DNA of 64,000 nucleotides from Earliella scabrosa (GCA_022605405.1 JABYQQ010000010.1:434001-498000), one strand, 5' to 3'. Shown: positions 24,534 through 37,400, counted from the stretch's first letter. Notes: generated by a model from the sequence alone, not told the origin. Translations and numbers: made by a program.

Positions 24534-25984
24534 ATGGCGTCCTCATCCAACATCGCCCTCAAGACATTCTCCCTCGCAAACGACATCAAGGAGATCAGCG
24601 CACAAGACGAGATCTTCAGATACGACCCCGCGGAGAACAGGAGGATAAACAACGAGAAGCCATGGGTCCGCGAGTAAGTGCTCGTCCTATTCTCCCTACA
24701 CCCTCGTTATCCTCCACAAACCCTGAGATGCTGAAGGCTCGTGTGCCCATCTCAGCCCACACTACTTCAAAGTGTGCAAGATCTCTGCCGTCGCGTTGAT
24801 CAAGATGGTATGTGCTTCTCCTGTTTCGCCACAGTGGTCGTATGCTCATGTCGCCCAGGCTATCCACGCACGCTCCGGTGTCCCATATGAGATTATGGGC
24901 ATCATGCAGGGCAAGGTGGTTGGAAAGGCTCTCGTGGTTGTTGACTCCTTCGCGCTTCCTGTCCAGGGAACGGAAACGCGAGTGAATGCGGCAAATGAGG
25001 CGAACGAGTACATGGTGCAGTATGTCCAGGGTAGCGAACGTGTACGTTTTCTCGCTTGCTCCACGTCCAGTAATCCCTGTCCTTATACCATGAAAGGTTT
25101 CTCGCCTGGAGAACGCGATCGGCTGGTATCACTCGCACCCCGGATACGGCTGTTGGCTCTCCGGTATCGACGTGAACACACAAATGCAGAACCAGAAGTT
25201 CCAGGACCCGTTCGTCGCTGTTGTCGTTGACCCGAACCGTACCATTTCCGCCGGGAAGGTCGACATCGGGGCATTCCGCACGTACCCGGAGAACTACACC
25301 CCGCCAGACGCAGCGAGCAGCGAATACCAGAGTATTCCGCTCAACAAGATCGAGGACTTTGGTGTCCACGCGAACCAGTACTACCCATTAGAGGTACAGA
25401 TCTTCAAGTCCTCGCTCGATGCCGAACTGCTGGGACTGTTGTGGAACAAGTACTGGGTAAACACCTTGAGCCAGAGCGCCCTCATCTCGGTATGTGCCAT
25501 CAGTATGCCGTATACCCTTCTCGGGGTTGACACGGATCTGGTCACAGAACCGTGCATACGCTGCGAACCAACTCGCAGATCTGCACCAGAAGTTGACCAA
25601 GGCGCAGTCGGGCGTGCCGAGTACTCGCCCACCAGTCCCCATCCTGATTGACGAGAAGGCCGTTATCAAGGTGGGCGTGAAATCCTTTTAGATTGAAACG
25701 TATGGCTGATCGACCACGACGATAGCAAAAAGACACAAACAAGAAGGAAGAGAGTGGACTGTCGAAGGCCGTCAAAGACAGGTCAGCCTCAGCTGGCTAC
25801 ACTTCTATGAACACGTCAGGCTGACTGCAGCTCGTCTGTAAATAGTGATAAGATCGCAACGGAAGCGCAACATGGCCTCATCGCCCAAGTCCTCAAGGAC
25901 GTCATCTTCTCGTCCCGCCTCGGCAACCCCAGCACTGGTGCCAGTGTAGCAGACATCGTCGACACCGCTATGTCGATCGGCTGA
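24534..25984 (+). CDS. CSN5: COP9 signalosome subunit 5 (JAMM metalloprotease)
   Basis: Catalytic subunit of the COP9 signalosome, which removes NEDD8 from cullins and so cycles SCF and BTB-cullin ubiquitin ligases. Start [18 protein letters not shown] at 24534. The MPN domain begins [10 protein letters not shown], then [19 protein letters not shown]; the glutamate of YEIMG is the catalytic base. The JAMM motif reads [16 protein letters not shown] (near 25110-25170), with both zinc histidines and the aspartate intact. Then [20 protein letters not shown] and the CSN5-specific insert [12 protein letters not shown]. The C-terminus ends [12 protein letters not shown] at 25984. At least six introns, with a small first intron after WVRE. 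About 350 residues, the normal size. Confidence 0.93.
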
Positions 25985-26255
25985 GATGTAGGAGTGCTGC
26001 TTTCCAGGAGGTGTATCTGTACGTTTTGCTCTCGATCGATGCATCCGATGTAACCAGTACACACTGCAAGTCGTGTTCAGTAGAGTCAATTGTATTCTAT
26101 CCATTCTTGCTTCCCGACCATGTAGATCGACCTATCGCAAGGATTTAGTCTAGACCAATCGAGTATGGCATTCACGGTGCTATGTCTGCACTCAAAACAG
26201 CGTATGCAAGCTCTAGCTCTACAGATCAAACGTACATCTACCATGACGACCAAAC

Positions 26256-28654
26256 TCACTGCTCTGAACTCAGGATCACCTCCTCGCCAGCCGGCCGCTC
26301 CTCGTCATGCCTCAACGACGCCTCGTCCACCATCGCGCCCTCCGGGTGCGGCGGCTTGAACGAGCGCATCTGGTTCTCAATCTGCTGCTCGAGCACCTGC
26401 GCGCTCGAGGACGCGGCGACGAAGCCCAGGAACGGCGGGGACGGGTTCAGCGGCCGCGTGCAGAACTCGGGGTGCGCCTGGAACCCAACAAAGTACGGGT
26501 GGTCGGGCAGCTCGAGCACCTGCATGCGCTCCCCGCGTTCGTCCTTGCCGACGAACCGTATGCCCTTCTCCGAGAGCCGGTCGAGGTACGCCGGGTTGAC
26601 CTCGTACCGGTGCCGGTGCCGCTCCCAGATCTTGGGCGCGCCTGCGTACAGCTTGCGCACTTTGGACCACGACTCGGTGTCGGGGTCGAACACGGTCGGG
26701 CGCAGACCGAGCCGCATGGTGCCGCCCATGTGGGTTTTGGAGATTTCTGGCATGAAGATGATGATTGGATGCTCGGCCTTGGGGTTGAACTCGCCCGATG
26801 TTGCGCCTGAGCAGGAGAAGCTGGTTAGAACGAATAGTTGAAGGTGCGGAGAAAGCAAAGAGCTCACCAGTGAGACCGCAGACGTTGCGCGCCCACTCAA
26901 CTACTGCCAGCTGGAAGCCAAAGCAGATACCAAGGAAAGGAATCTTTTGCTCGCGTGCCCACTTGATGGCGAGCATCATGCCCTCTGAGCCACGCACACC
27001 AAAGCCTCCTGGAACGAGGATGCCGCTACGGACAATGTGAGATCCAACCTCAAACGACATCGAGACTGAGGGTCCTTACTTTGCTGAGACGACTGCTCTC
27101 CAGGCGTCGTGGTACTTCGCAGGATTTGTCCCTTGTGTCTGGGGTTCGAGATCAGAGGCATCCACCCACTATAAAACGAACCTCTCAGTTCCAGCCTGCC
27201 ACGACGAACAGACATGATGGTCTAGTGTACCTTCAACACGAGTTTTCGATTACACCGGAACGCTGAATGCTCGAGCGACTTGACGACCGACATGTACGAG
27301 TCCTGCATGTCAGTGTACTTGCCCACAAGTGCGATGGTGACGTCATCGAACAGACGTTCTTGTCTACACCCCCTGTCAGTCACACACTGCCTGGACAGTC
27401 AAACATAGGGGCGTACCGCGTTGTAAGCTCTCGCCAACGGGCCTCTAGTGACTGACCGCGCTCCTTCATTTGCGGGGTGATGGTGACCGATGCGAGGTTC
27501 AATCGCTTTTGAAGGTATTGGACGATACCTTGAGACTGGAGGAGGAGAGGGACGTGATAGACAGATGAAACATCGTGGACGCCGACGACCTGTTCAGGCG
27601 CGACATGACAGAACATAGAGATCTTAGACTTGGTCGCAGGCTCAAGTGGTTTTTGGACAATCAGTCGACATGCAATCTGTGTGAGGCCATCAGGACCTGC
27701 GCACGAAGACTTGTTTCGTTGGAAAGGAAGCACCGACCAGGTCAGGGAGGAGACCGAGACCGCGCAGTGCGTGCACGGTAGTCTGAGTTGGTTTTGTCTT
27801 CTGCTCGCCGTGCATGTCAGGAACCAGGGAGACATGGATGAGTGCGAAGTTCTCGTATCCAACGCGGAACTGGAACTGTCGCATTGCCTCGACGAACGGC
27901 GCTGACTCGATGTCACCGACCGTGCCACCAAGCTGGAAAGAACGTCTGTCAAAAGCGCAGCAAGGAATAGAACATACGACAACGCATACCTCGACGATGC
28001 AGACATCGGGCTCTTCGCCTGTATCGTCCACAGGAACTTTCGACACACGCTCTATCCAATCCTGGATGGCGTTGGTGACATGAGGCACGATCTTTGTTCA
28101 TCCGATTCAGTTCGCTTGGCTCAACGCAGATCACATATGCGTAGTGTTCACCTGGACCGTCTTCCCGAGATAGTCTCCACGACGCTGGGTCGAGTGCCTT
28201 CAGAGGCAATTGAGCGGTGCGCCGGGGGGACAGTACGTACCTCCTTCTCAATGACCTCCCGATAGATCTTACCAGTGGTGATGTTGTTGTCGCGGCTCAG
28301 GGTAACATCCAGATAGCGTTCGTAGTTCCCCAGATCAAGATCCACCTCGCCTCCATCGTTCAAGACATAGACCTCGCCTGCTCATGCTTAGACGTGTTGA
28401 AGACGCGTTTTTATGCGTGAATCTCACCATGCTCCTGGGGTCGCATGGTGCCGGCATCGATGTTCATGTAGGGGTCAATCTTGATTGCCGTGACCTTGAG
28501 ACCGGTCGTCTTGAGGAGCAAGCCCGTGGAGGAGGCTGTAACATGGGCTTGAACAGGGACTGCGGAGGGGAGGATGTGAGGTCTCGAGCGCACCGATGAC
28601 GCCCTTCCCGATGCCGCTCACGACGCCGCCAGACACGAGAATGTACTTGGTCAT
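26256..28654 (-). CDS. URA7: CTP synthase
   Basis: Makes CTP from UTP, ATP and glutamine in the cytosol. The synthase domain starts [20 protein letters not shown]; exon 2 gives [20 protein letters not shown] and [10 protein letters not shown]. Then [43 protein letters not shown] ([20 protein letters not shown]) and [20 protein letters not shown]. The glutaminase domain has [35 protein letters not shown] with the catalytic cysteine, and [15 protein letters not shown] with the catalytic histidine. The C-terminus is a short acidic/Ser tail ending VILSSEQ. About eight exons. The family motif is usually GxCLGMQ; here it is GICFGFQ, a conservative change. The 3' end faces that of CSN5, 271 bp away. 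Confidence 0.93.
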
Positions 28655-29307
28655 TGGAGAGGTCGTCAGCGCAGAAGTCAAGTTCTGCGTACTCTCCAAA
28701 TTTTCCCCTTGCGCTCTTCCCCTCCTCGGGACAAACAAGCCACAATAACGCGACGCGACGCGCGTTTGAGTAGACGCGCGACCGGCGCTTCCAGCTACTA
28801 CTCCCGCTTATCGGAGGTCGGCAACTCACGCTGGGGCTGATGGCATGCACGTCTCCATCCACGACTCTACTTCTGCTTCGACCTGCGCAGATCGAAGCAG
28901 TTTCTGCGTCAAGTGCGAGTAATAGAAGAGGAGGAGGCCTCGTGATGACCCTGGCAATTTGCAACAATGACTCAGGTGGCCAGGATTGTCGCGCAAATCC
29001 TTCTTTACGCAGTAACCACTTGGCGACTACATTGCGCTCGAAGTTCGCGCCTTACGTGTGGGAAGTCATCAGCATACGACCTACCAGTATGGGCTGCTTC
29101 GTTCTCTCACACTCGCCGGACACATGGTATGCTCGCTTGGTCGCCGGCATCCCGGTGGAAGTACCATTCACCAGCCGTGAGTGCTTATAAGTGATAAGGG
29201 ATCGAGGTGTTATCGACCTCTCCAAATCACGCCCCTTCCCCGGACGTAGCTAGCAACATCCACGTCTTGTACTCCCAGAGTAGTACTACTCCAGTATCCC
29301 TGTAGCC
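28655..29307. promoter_or_regulatory. Divergent promoter, CTP synthase / polyol dehydrogenase
   Basis: These 653 bp separate two genes pointing away from each other. Near the CTP synthase side lies a CpG-rich run (28748-28782) with repeated CGACGCG/ACGCGCG motifs. A TTATAA element lies at 29185 on the other side. No coding signal. Confidence 0.5.
29185..29191 (+). promoter_or_regulatory. TATA-like element of the polyol dehydrogenase
   Basis: TTATAAG lies about 120 bases upstream of the ATG at 29308. It is a plausible core-promoter element, with no transcript evidence. Confidence 0.3.
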
Positions 29308-31044
29308 ATGGCAGCTCCCAGCGGTCAAATGCGAGCAGTCTACTATCATGAGGTGAATAGGGATCGACTGGATGTGAGCTTAGATGCTGACGGATCTTCC
29401 CCATCCCAGCCACGGAACTACGAGATTCGCGAAGTGCCTATTCCCGACTTCGGCGATGAAGAAGTCCTGTTGAAAAGTATGTCCGTGGATATGGTTGGAG
29501 CACGACGTACTCAGTACTGACTCCAATTGTTCTCCACCCATAGTCACAGCATGCGGTAAGCTTCGCACTTTCACAGGTTGTGCTCTTTGTGCGAATGATG
29601 ATCATAGGTGTGTGTGGGACCGATCAACATATTCACGAAGGAGAGTTCATTTCGACTTTCCCGGTGAGTCCGTCTCTTCAATGGTCGCAGGCACACCGAT
29701 GAACTCTATGCGTTACTGTAGCTCATCCCTGGTCACGAGTTCGTTGGAGAGATCGCTGCTGTGGGCAAGAACGTGACCGGCTTTGAGAAGGGCGATCGCT
29801 GTGTCGCCGACCCCACTATCTCGGCAAGTCCCAGGCATCTCAGTAATTGTGCGAGAAGACTCACACAGGGACCCATAGTGCGGTTCATGCTTCTACTGCC
29901 GGAGAGGCCGGGCCCTACTGTGTGAGAACTTCAAGGGCATCGGTGTCAGCCTGGCTGGCGGATTTGCCGAGTATGTCGTGGTGTGAGTAGTCCCGTACTA
30001 TCAAAGGATGGACTACGCTGTTCTGAAGCACGGGATTGGTCAGCAACGCCGCAAAGGTGTTCAAGTTCCACAACCTCACCAATGAGGAGGCGACGCTCGT
30101 GGAGCCGGCTGCTTGTGCCGTGCATGGAATGGACCAGCTCGCCGCACCTGTCGGCGTCGAAGCCCTCATCATCGGCGCAGGTCCGACTGGGCTCATACTG
30201 GCGCAACTCCTGAAGCTCAATGGAGCCATGCGAGTCGTCGTTGCCGCGAATAAAGGTGTCAAGATGGACCTTGCGAAGGAACTCGACGCCGGTCATGAGT
30301 ACATTGAACTTGACAGGGAGAACCCAAGCGTTCAGTGGGAAGAACTGAAGAAGAGCAACCCCTATGGCTTCGATGTTGTGGTGAGTGGACCAACGCTGGA
30401 CCGGCTCTCAAATGGTGGTTTGCTGATCTGTTCGTAGGTCGAGGCAACGGGTCAGGAATCCATAGCCAACGATGCGATCAACTACGTCCGCAGGGGCGGC
30501 ACGTTGATGATTTACGGCGTGTACAATAACGACGCCCGCGTCCACTGGCCCCCGTCCAAAATTTTCGTCGACGAAATCAAGGTGCGAGGTCATCGATGTC
30601 GCGTCGTCCGTCTTCGCAACAGGCATATGCAATTGACGCTCTCTTTCGATTCCCGAACACCGCAGATCATCGGCTCGTTCGCACAGACGCACTGTTTCCC
30701 CCGAGCAGTCGCGTACCTCGACAGCGGCAGGGTCAAGGTGAAGGGCATGGTACGCACTTCTCCCGCTGCTTCTCCCGGCGGCCTCGCATGCTGACCAACG
30801 TCGCTTGCCCCCGACGCGCGTCGTCCTCCCTGGATGTCTGTCGCTGGCGTTCCTGGTCTCGCTCTTCACAATCCAACACCCGCGGCTGGCGAACTCGCGT
30901 ACCTCCGACTCGCGCTTATTCCTCGGACGGCGGCCCGCTCGGCGCGTATAGGTCACCGACGTTTTCTCGGTCAATGACTTTGCGAAGGCGCTGGACAAGA
31001 TGCGCACGCGGACCGCGGTCAAGATCGCAGTGAAGCCGGCGTGA
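29308..31044 (+). CDS. Zinc-dependent medium-chain polyol dehydrogenase (sorbitol/arabinitol type)
   Basis: NAD(P)-dependent oxidation of a sugar alcohol is likely. Start [17 protein letters not shown]. Catalytic zinc ligands are in [18 protein letters not shown] and [11 protein letters not shown]; the structural zinc site is CGSCFYC...C. The Rossmann motif [19 protein letters not shown] follows, then [15 protein letters not shown] and [15 protein letters not shown]. It ends KIAVKPA at 31044. Two unusual splice features occur. A 12-nt exon (29544-29555) encodes the ITAC/G junction between two introns. One intron (29824-29878) has a GC donor (GCAAGT). The region 30590-30690 is an intron, so DEIK joins [15 protein letters not shown]. 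Similarity is to rust-type D-arabitol dehydrogenases and sorbitol dehydrogenases; the exact substrate cannot be read. Confidence 0.88.
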
Positions 31045-31378
31045 GGCGATCAGATCTTCATTGAAGTCTCTCCAGACTTCAGAAGTCGGACATGGCCGTG
31101 GGTGGACATCCATCGAAGATAAAATTTGATGGCGGTGATCATATGGGAACGGTGAAAGTTAGAACTCCGGAGAAGTTGATGTACTTGTGTGTATGGACTG
31201 TGACATGTGCAATGTACTTACTGTGGCGGCCATGGCCTGCTGTATTCCTTTTCCACGCCGTGCATACCAAGCTTTGTCGTATTCTCGCTACGTTGGGGTG
31301 GAGACCGAAGTCTCGAATCCGTTCCATCGCAGCGTGGTACCGGGTGCAATTACAGGTGGGGTTTCAATGTGATTCTAG

Positions 31379-31666
31379 CACGAGGGGCAATGACGGATAT
31401 TCGGGTCCGGAACAGCCCAGTGAAATGACCGTGACTGGACTCCTGTCACGGTCCTGTCTACAAGGCTGGTTCAGGTCCCGAACTTGGCTGACGTAACGTT
31501 AAGGCCCGGTACTAATGGGCATTCAACCCGTAGTTACTGCGAGTAAGTCTTACGTAATGCCTTTTCCAAACCTGAACAGCCTTGTAACTAGGACCGTGAC
31601 AGGAGTACAATTCCGGTCATTTTACAAGGCTGTTCCGGACCATAACATTCGGCATTGCCCCTCGTG
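31379..31666. mobile_element. 288-bp foldback (MITE-like) element with long terminal inverted repeats
   Basis: The left end reads CACGAGGGGCAATG and the right end reads CATTGCCCCTCGTG, an exact 14-bp inverted pair. Similarity continues inward for over 100 bp per arm: GGTCCGGAACAGCC, AATGACCG, CTCCTGTCACGGTCCT and ACAAGGCTGKTTCAGGT blocks recur in reverse complement in the same order. Both ends are flanked by TAG (31376-31378 and 31667-31669), a possible 3-bp target-site duplication. CAC...GTG ends plus a 3-bp duplication fit a CACTA (CMC/EnSpm)-related non-autonomous element, but the superfamily is an inference. No open frame of note lies inside. Confidence 0.75.
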
Positions 31667-32076
31667 TAGCCTCGTGGTTCTCGTCGGTCTTCCGGTTACA
31701 TGCGATACTCCTCTGGTAGTTTTTGAATTTTCCTGTACCGGGGCACACCCGACACACTAAGTACTAGTTACACTGCTGGCAGCCTGGACTTCACAAGCTT
31801 CACAGATCATCTCAACCCTGACGAGGTGTATATTCACCGCAGGCTTGGCGGCCAACAAATGCTACGCTAACTGCACTTCGCCTAACAATCCCATTGACAG
31901 GTTGACGTTGCCGACACAATGTAAGAACAGGCATTCGGGCGGTACCGGTGAATTTGAACTGCAACAGGGACGTTCCGCTCGTGAGTACGATGCGGGCCGT
32001 TGATGGAAGTCGGGAGGCACCTGGACGCTCTCTGGGCGGGCTGGCGCATGTCGACAGAGTAAACCTCGAGTGACCC

Positions 32077-32117
32077 TGGTCCTGATTTTGGTCCTGGTCC
32101 TGGTCCTGGTCCTGGAG
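32077..32117. repeat. GGTCCT hexanucleotide tandem repeat
   Basis: Five GGTCCTs occur in about 40 bases, with one TGATTT interruption after the first copy. It is a simple microsatellite outside any gene. Confidence 0.8.
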
Positions 32118-33126
32118 GAGCGCCACAGAACTGCGTCTCCATTGCACGCGCATGCGCACAACCTTCGACACGCTGGTACGTAGACGGGAGACGCCACAGA
32201 TCTCTTGTCGTTTCAAAAGTAACTTCTGTGCGGGTTTCGCCGGACGCTAGACCAAGACTACGCTAGACGATGGTAGACTGCGCGCGTCCGAAGATTCCCA
32301 GGTAGCTCTCAGATATCAGACGATCTTCGGGGGCACTGCAGAGATAGCGGGAAGCGAACATTGAGGAGTTGTACACTGGGTGCGTGCAGTTGCGTGCGCT
32401 CACGGACAGCCCGAAGCGTCAGAACGAAAGATTGCGTCGGGGGGCGGAGTACTTGCTGACGAAGCTCTTGAAGCACGGCGGAAGCATGAGGCGTTGAGTA
32501 TAAGGATAAGCGTTGGCCGAGAGCACCTCTCTCATGACGTCAAGGGGATGTCTGATTTCTGTCAGATTCTTCGTTCGAGGCCCGCTCATCGGACTTCGCG
32601 CGCACGAGGGAGGTTGAGCTTGAAGCTTGAGGTCTTGCGGACTTGATTGCTTGACGAGCTTGAGCTAGGGGCCGCCACCCTTGGCACCCATAGAGGGTGG
32701 ATTGGAGATCAGACAGCACAAGAACCCGATTGACCCTCTTGTGTTCACAACAACACGAGCAACCCAGCAATACAAACCACCGACATCTAGCTAGTTATTC
32801 ATACACCGCACGGGATGTCAGCTACAGGGAGCACAACCACGCGTTACCTCATAATTCATCGCTACCGCGATCCAGGGGCGGCGCCCCCGCCGCAGCGCCT
32901 GGAGTTCGATACTGGCTTGACTCGACGATGACACTTGCCGCCACCCGACGGCCGACGTCGTCGTGCCAGACAGGCTCCGCGCCCATGTCACCTAGCTGGG
33001 GCGACGATCCCCACCAATCGCCCCACCTGCTGTGATGGCGAGAGGCAGAGAGGATAACACATAGGGCGCGGATCGTTCGTCGTGACGGTCATGGCATGTC
33101 GTCGGGCGCGCATCTCAGGTGCGCCA

Positions 33127-34429
33127 CTATACCGCAGACGCAGCAGGCGGATCTGAAGGGGCGCCGCCTTTGCCGGTCTTGTTTGCAGCGAAGGACATCG
33201 GCGCAAGAGACTCGTTTGACGCACATGAGCCGACAGAGCGAGTTGTCATGCCCGGATCCTTGTTGTCGAGCGAGTGTAGGACGAAGGGACCGGTGTGGTG
33301 TTTAAAGCGCAACGTCGTGAGGTCTTTTGCGGGACCCTGGCCGTCCGAGTTGGGGGTACGGTCGGACCGCGGAGCTTCGCTTTCTTCGTGGTGACCGAAC
33401 GCGCGCATTGTCCAGGGCACGAGCACGGCCAAGTTGGCGACGATGACGGCAGTGGAAGCCTTGAAGGGGAGAAGGGAGATTAAGGGTAGGTAGAGGGGGG
33501 CGGGTGTGAGAACGTACCATGACATGCGCCCAGATACCTTCGGCGTTACGGTTGTGGCTGAGGACGTAGTAACCGTGAACGATGCTGGTGATCGTGGTGA
33601 AGATGCTCGCCGAGAAGATACCCGTCAGGAGGACACGCCGAGTGGGCGGAAGCTTGATCCTCCAGAGGAGCCGGATGGGGATGAGGATGAGGATGGCATC
33701 GGCCGTGAAGTCCGCTACGCGAGGATGTCATTGAGAGTTCCAGGCGTTGCAAGGGATGATACGTACTGGTCAACTCCAGAGCAGCGACAGTCGAACCCAA
33801 CACGCATTGGACGCCCGGGCCGAGCTTCCAAGTGTTGTTGGTCTCACAAGTGTAGAGTTTGAGAATAAGGAGTGCCGCCCACATGCAGCCGAAAAGTACG
33901 GCAGCCGTGTACGCGTAGTACCGCATCCTCATCATGTAGGGGATGAGGCGAATGACTGAGCAAAGAATGCTAAGCCGGGCAGCCCTAAAGCCAATAGCAG
34001 TGTGAATGTCTGGTCGGTCGTAATGCACATCCAACGTACCAGAGTGCACATGTGAAGGAGACCATCAGCATGTAATAGCCAAGAACGCGCACACGGAGGC
34101 CGTGACGGAAGGGACCGGTCTCTATTGTGAAGTCAATAAACAGCAAAGTGGCATCAAGCAAAATCAGACTGACGAGGCGTATCACTCCGTGTCCACGCGC
34201 CGGCGCACAGGAAGATCTCGCAGATCATGGCGAACGCGGCCCAAGCATCATCCCAGCCTAGGTGACGTCTACTCCAGCGATAGTACAGCCTGAGCGAGGT
34301 GAGGAAAGTAGCGGCCGCGGGAAGCACGGTAGCGAGAACTGGGAAGGACGCGGAAAAAAATCAGCAAGGTGGAACGGGAAGACTGCGCACGAGCAACGTA
34401 CTGCGAATGGTGACAATGAAGTTCGCCAT
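33127..34429 (-). CDS. Seven-transmembrane fungal rhodopsin-domain protein (PTH11-like)
   Basis: Plasma-membrane receptor-like protein of the fungal rhodopsin domain family. Start MANFIVTIR at 34429, then FLATVLPAAATFLTSLRLYY, and HLGWDDAWAAFAMICEIFL, the family's WDD motif. Further membrane segments: FRHGLRVRVLGYYMLMVSF, VIRLIPYMMRMRYYAYTAAV, LFGCMWAALLILKLYTCE, DFTADAILILIPIRLLWRIK and AVIVANLAVLVPWTMRAF. A cysteine-containing loop (TCETNNTWKLGPGVQCVLG) is the usual extracellular disulfide region. The cytoplasmic tail of about 95 residues is Ser/Thr/charged and ends PPAASAV at 33127. There are at least five introns; the first opens GTACGT after ATTCGCA. The ligand is unknown. Some family members signal through G proteins, but that is not shown here. 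Confidence 0.85.
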
Positions 34430-37400
34430 GACTAAACGCAGACCTTCCCCGGGAGCTCAGCAAAGCTTCAGCATGTACGAGGGGGTCGAGGGAGAAGGCG
34501 GGTCGAGGGCGGAGGTCTACAACCGAATCGGCATAAGAAGGTCGGGGAACGTTTGGCTTGACGGTCGGGAGGAGGGATCTTATTTATGATGGCGCCGAGG
34601 GCTGATGGCGGCTAATGTCGTGGGGTCGCAGTTGACAGGCGGGCATAGAGTTTCTGGTCGTGATGACGGTCGGGTGAGCCATCAAGATTGGCCCTTACCA
34701 AACTCGGTTAGCCCCCGCTGGGCCTAATGCGTTCTATCGAACATCGGATGTTCCCTCCTCTTCCCCGTCTTGTCAGAGTCGTTTGCACCGGCCTGCTCCC
34801 CAAATCAGTCAGCAACATTGTCTGATTGCTGGGCAACACTCTTCCTCGCTCTCGAATTTCGAGGAAGCACACACGCCATGCTGTCGAGTCTCTGTTCGCC
34901 TATCCGATCTCCGGGCCCTGCAATAAAGCCTGATAGTCGTCTTCGACTGTCAGATGCTCCCAGATGCCCCAGCGGCTGGATCTCCGACGTAATGACCAGC
35001 ATCAGGTCTTGGTGAAGCATCGGCCAACGGCTAACCAAGTTGTAATCCTGCAACGTCACGCCGACGTGCGCACCAACCACGCGTCCCGTACTCACTTACC
35101 TCCATTTGGGCCTTGAAACAGCTTGGAGGCCATGCCAGAGAGCCCGTGGGCCGTTGGCGTGCGAGCCAGGTACCATTGGACGTTAGCGAGCTAGACGAAC
35201 GGCAACAGCCTAGATGACACAACATTCCATAAAGAGCCAGTGGAGGATAGATAACCTCTGATAACCTCTGGTACTTAGCTCATTAAGCACTCACAGTGCT
35301 ATCTGTGCCCTTTTTTGTGAAAGCATTCATGCAGAGACAGTCGAACGGAAAGGTAGAAGCAAGAACGCGGCCGACGGGTCGCATGCGCACGGAAGTCTGG
35401 ATAAGGCACAACTGTGTTACCGGCGTCTGGGGCCCGACTTTACGAACAGGGTTCGTTGTCCGCCTCCCGCGAATTCTCTGCATGTGCTGACTGATGGGAA
35501 TTTCTCATTTTATCCAGATATGCGGATCCCTTCAACCATCTGTAGAACACCCGTCGGCGGTTCGTAAACACGACATCTCCGAAATAGACTCCAGTCACCC
35601 GGAACAGTCCTCTCCGGGCAATCCTCAACATTATTCCAGCGGACCGCCATTGTCAGACATCAACATGCAATATTGCACGGCCCGCCCGAGGCAACGCACG
35701 TCGCTGCGCAAATATTGTCATTGATGGCAACGGCATTAAGTCCTGGAAATCCCTCCTGCCGTTGGGGACGAAACAGTATGTAGACATCCATTGTCTTACC
35801 AAACGGCCTGTTGTTGAAACATTTTTCTCTCTTGGACAACCGCGCAAATTGGCCGCACAGACTACAGTTGTTCGAAGCGGCGCGGAGGCGCCATAGGACA
35901 GCTTGCTGAGCCCTGTGCTTACTCATGCAAGCACGTCGCAGACCGGTGCATCCTCTCGCCTCCATCATGCGTCGGCGCAGCGTCGCAACCAGGCTGACAT
36001 TTTCTCGATCGTTCGTCATCCCCCATTCTGCCGATCGATAGCTTCATGAAACATCCTTGAACTCACTGTGCCCCGATAGCCTCCGATGTCATGCCCCCTC
36101 GATCGTTTCTCGCGTAGCCGGCGGCCAAGCGCGTCCTACGAGTTTGTGGCGGCAGCTGGTGGCGGGATCATGAGTTGGTGGCTGGTACGTTCGGACGTAA
36201 ATGCTCAGCCAGGACATCGCCTGCACGCCACTGACGTTATGAGCTATGACAGCGCCAGCGCACACGCAGCGTGCTCCCGTTTTCTGAGTATTCACTTGAC
36301 GGGGGGTTGACAGCATACATCAGAATAAGTTTCAACCGCTGTCATCTGCGAAAGTGCAGGTCCGTAGTTTATTCTTCACATGCGTTTCCGGCCTGATCTC
36401 TCGAGCTGTTCCAGTGACGCTCCGAACGAATTCCTGCATGCGACCGTTCAGAAGAATCAGAAAGTGCTCGACGGTGGAGCATACTCACATTCTATTGAAC
36501 CTCGTCTTCGCAATTGCATGACTTTCCCCGTGCCGGTCTTAGGCATCTCCGGGCAACTTTGTTCTTCCCGATTACAATGGGTTCTGGATGAACGGCTCGA
36601 CAGGGCAAGGTGGGAGTGAACCTGGTCAGTAAAGATCATGCGACAATATTAATCTCTGATTCTCTGATATTGACAGATTGCTCGAACACCCTTCGGATGT
36701 CTGGACTGCACCGGATTGGCCCGTGCGACAAAACGGTGAGTGACGGCGCGGGCCGATTTGGTCGCCCTCACGATTTGTGCTGCACCGCACAAGCAGACGC
36801 ACCTCCGCAAGCCTCTTCTAGAATCCTGTGAGTGCGAGGGGTGCAGCGTGAAGATCAAGGGTACTCATGAGTTCGTGGTCATCTGACTAGGCGGTAGGCT
36901 CTTGCGATCCAGACCCCGGAGAATAAGTACTGTGGTTACTGCGGCGGACTCTCATGAGGCTGCGTCGCGATGTGAGTAATGCCCATCAACGCTGGTCACC
37001 AATGAGCGCATGTATGCACGGTCTCTCTAGTGTCGATAGGGTACTGCGTCGCTGCTGATTATGCATACATAGGTGAGGCCGTGACATCTTGCAAGTATCA
37101 AGCGTCGACGAGCCCTCGGAATCGAAACGCTGGAGGCCCTGATACATCAAGTGCGGCCCCTCCGCGTCCACGCACTACTCCACCCATCCTAAGTAGGCCC
37201 GTGTACGACGTTCTAGCTTTCCAATGTGGACAGCTGGCACTCATTGAGCTTCAAAGCAGGGTTCCACGTCGTCCTACTGTACTGGGACGGCTCCGGCGCG
37301 CTGGTGGAGAGGGTGTGTTCGGGCAGGCGACCATCGCAGCATTCCCACAATGCATACAGGCTGTTTTCGAGGCGATCTGCGCGGTGTCCTGCGAGGCTGC

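Larger units (their letters stand above)
31045..33126. other. Gene-poor interval with a foldback element and simple repeats
   Basis: No coding gene is supported. It contains the inverted-repeat element at 31379-31666 and the GGTCCT tandem repeat near 32077-32117. The right part includes the 3' UTR of the rhodopsin-domain gene. Confidence 0.5.

Noticed and set aside
32077..32117. CRISPR-like repeat
   Set aside because: It is a plain 6-bp microsatellite in a eukaryotic genome, without spacers.
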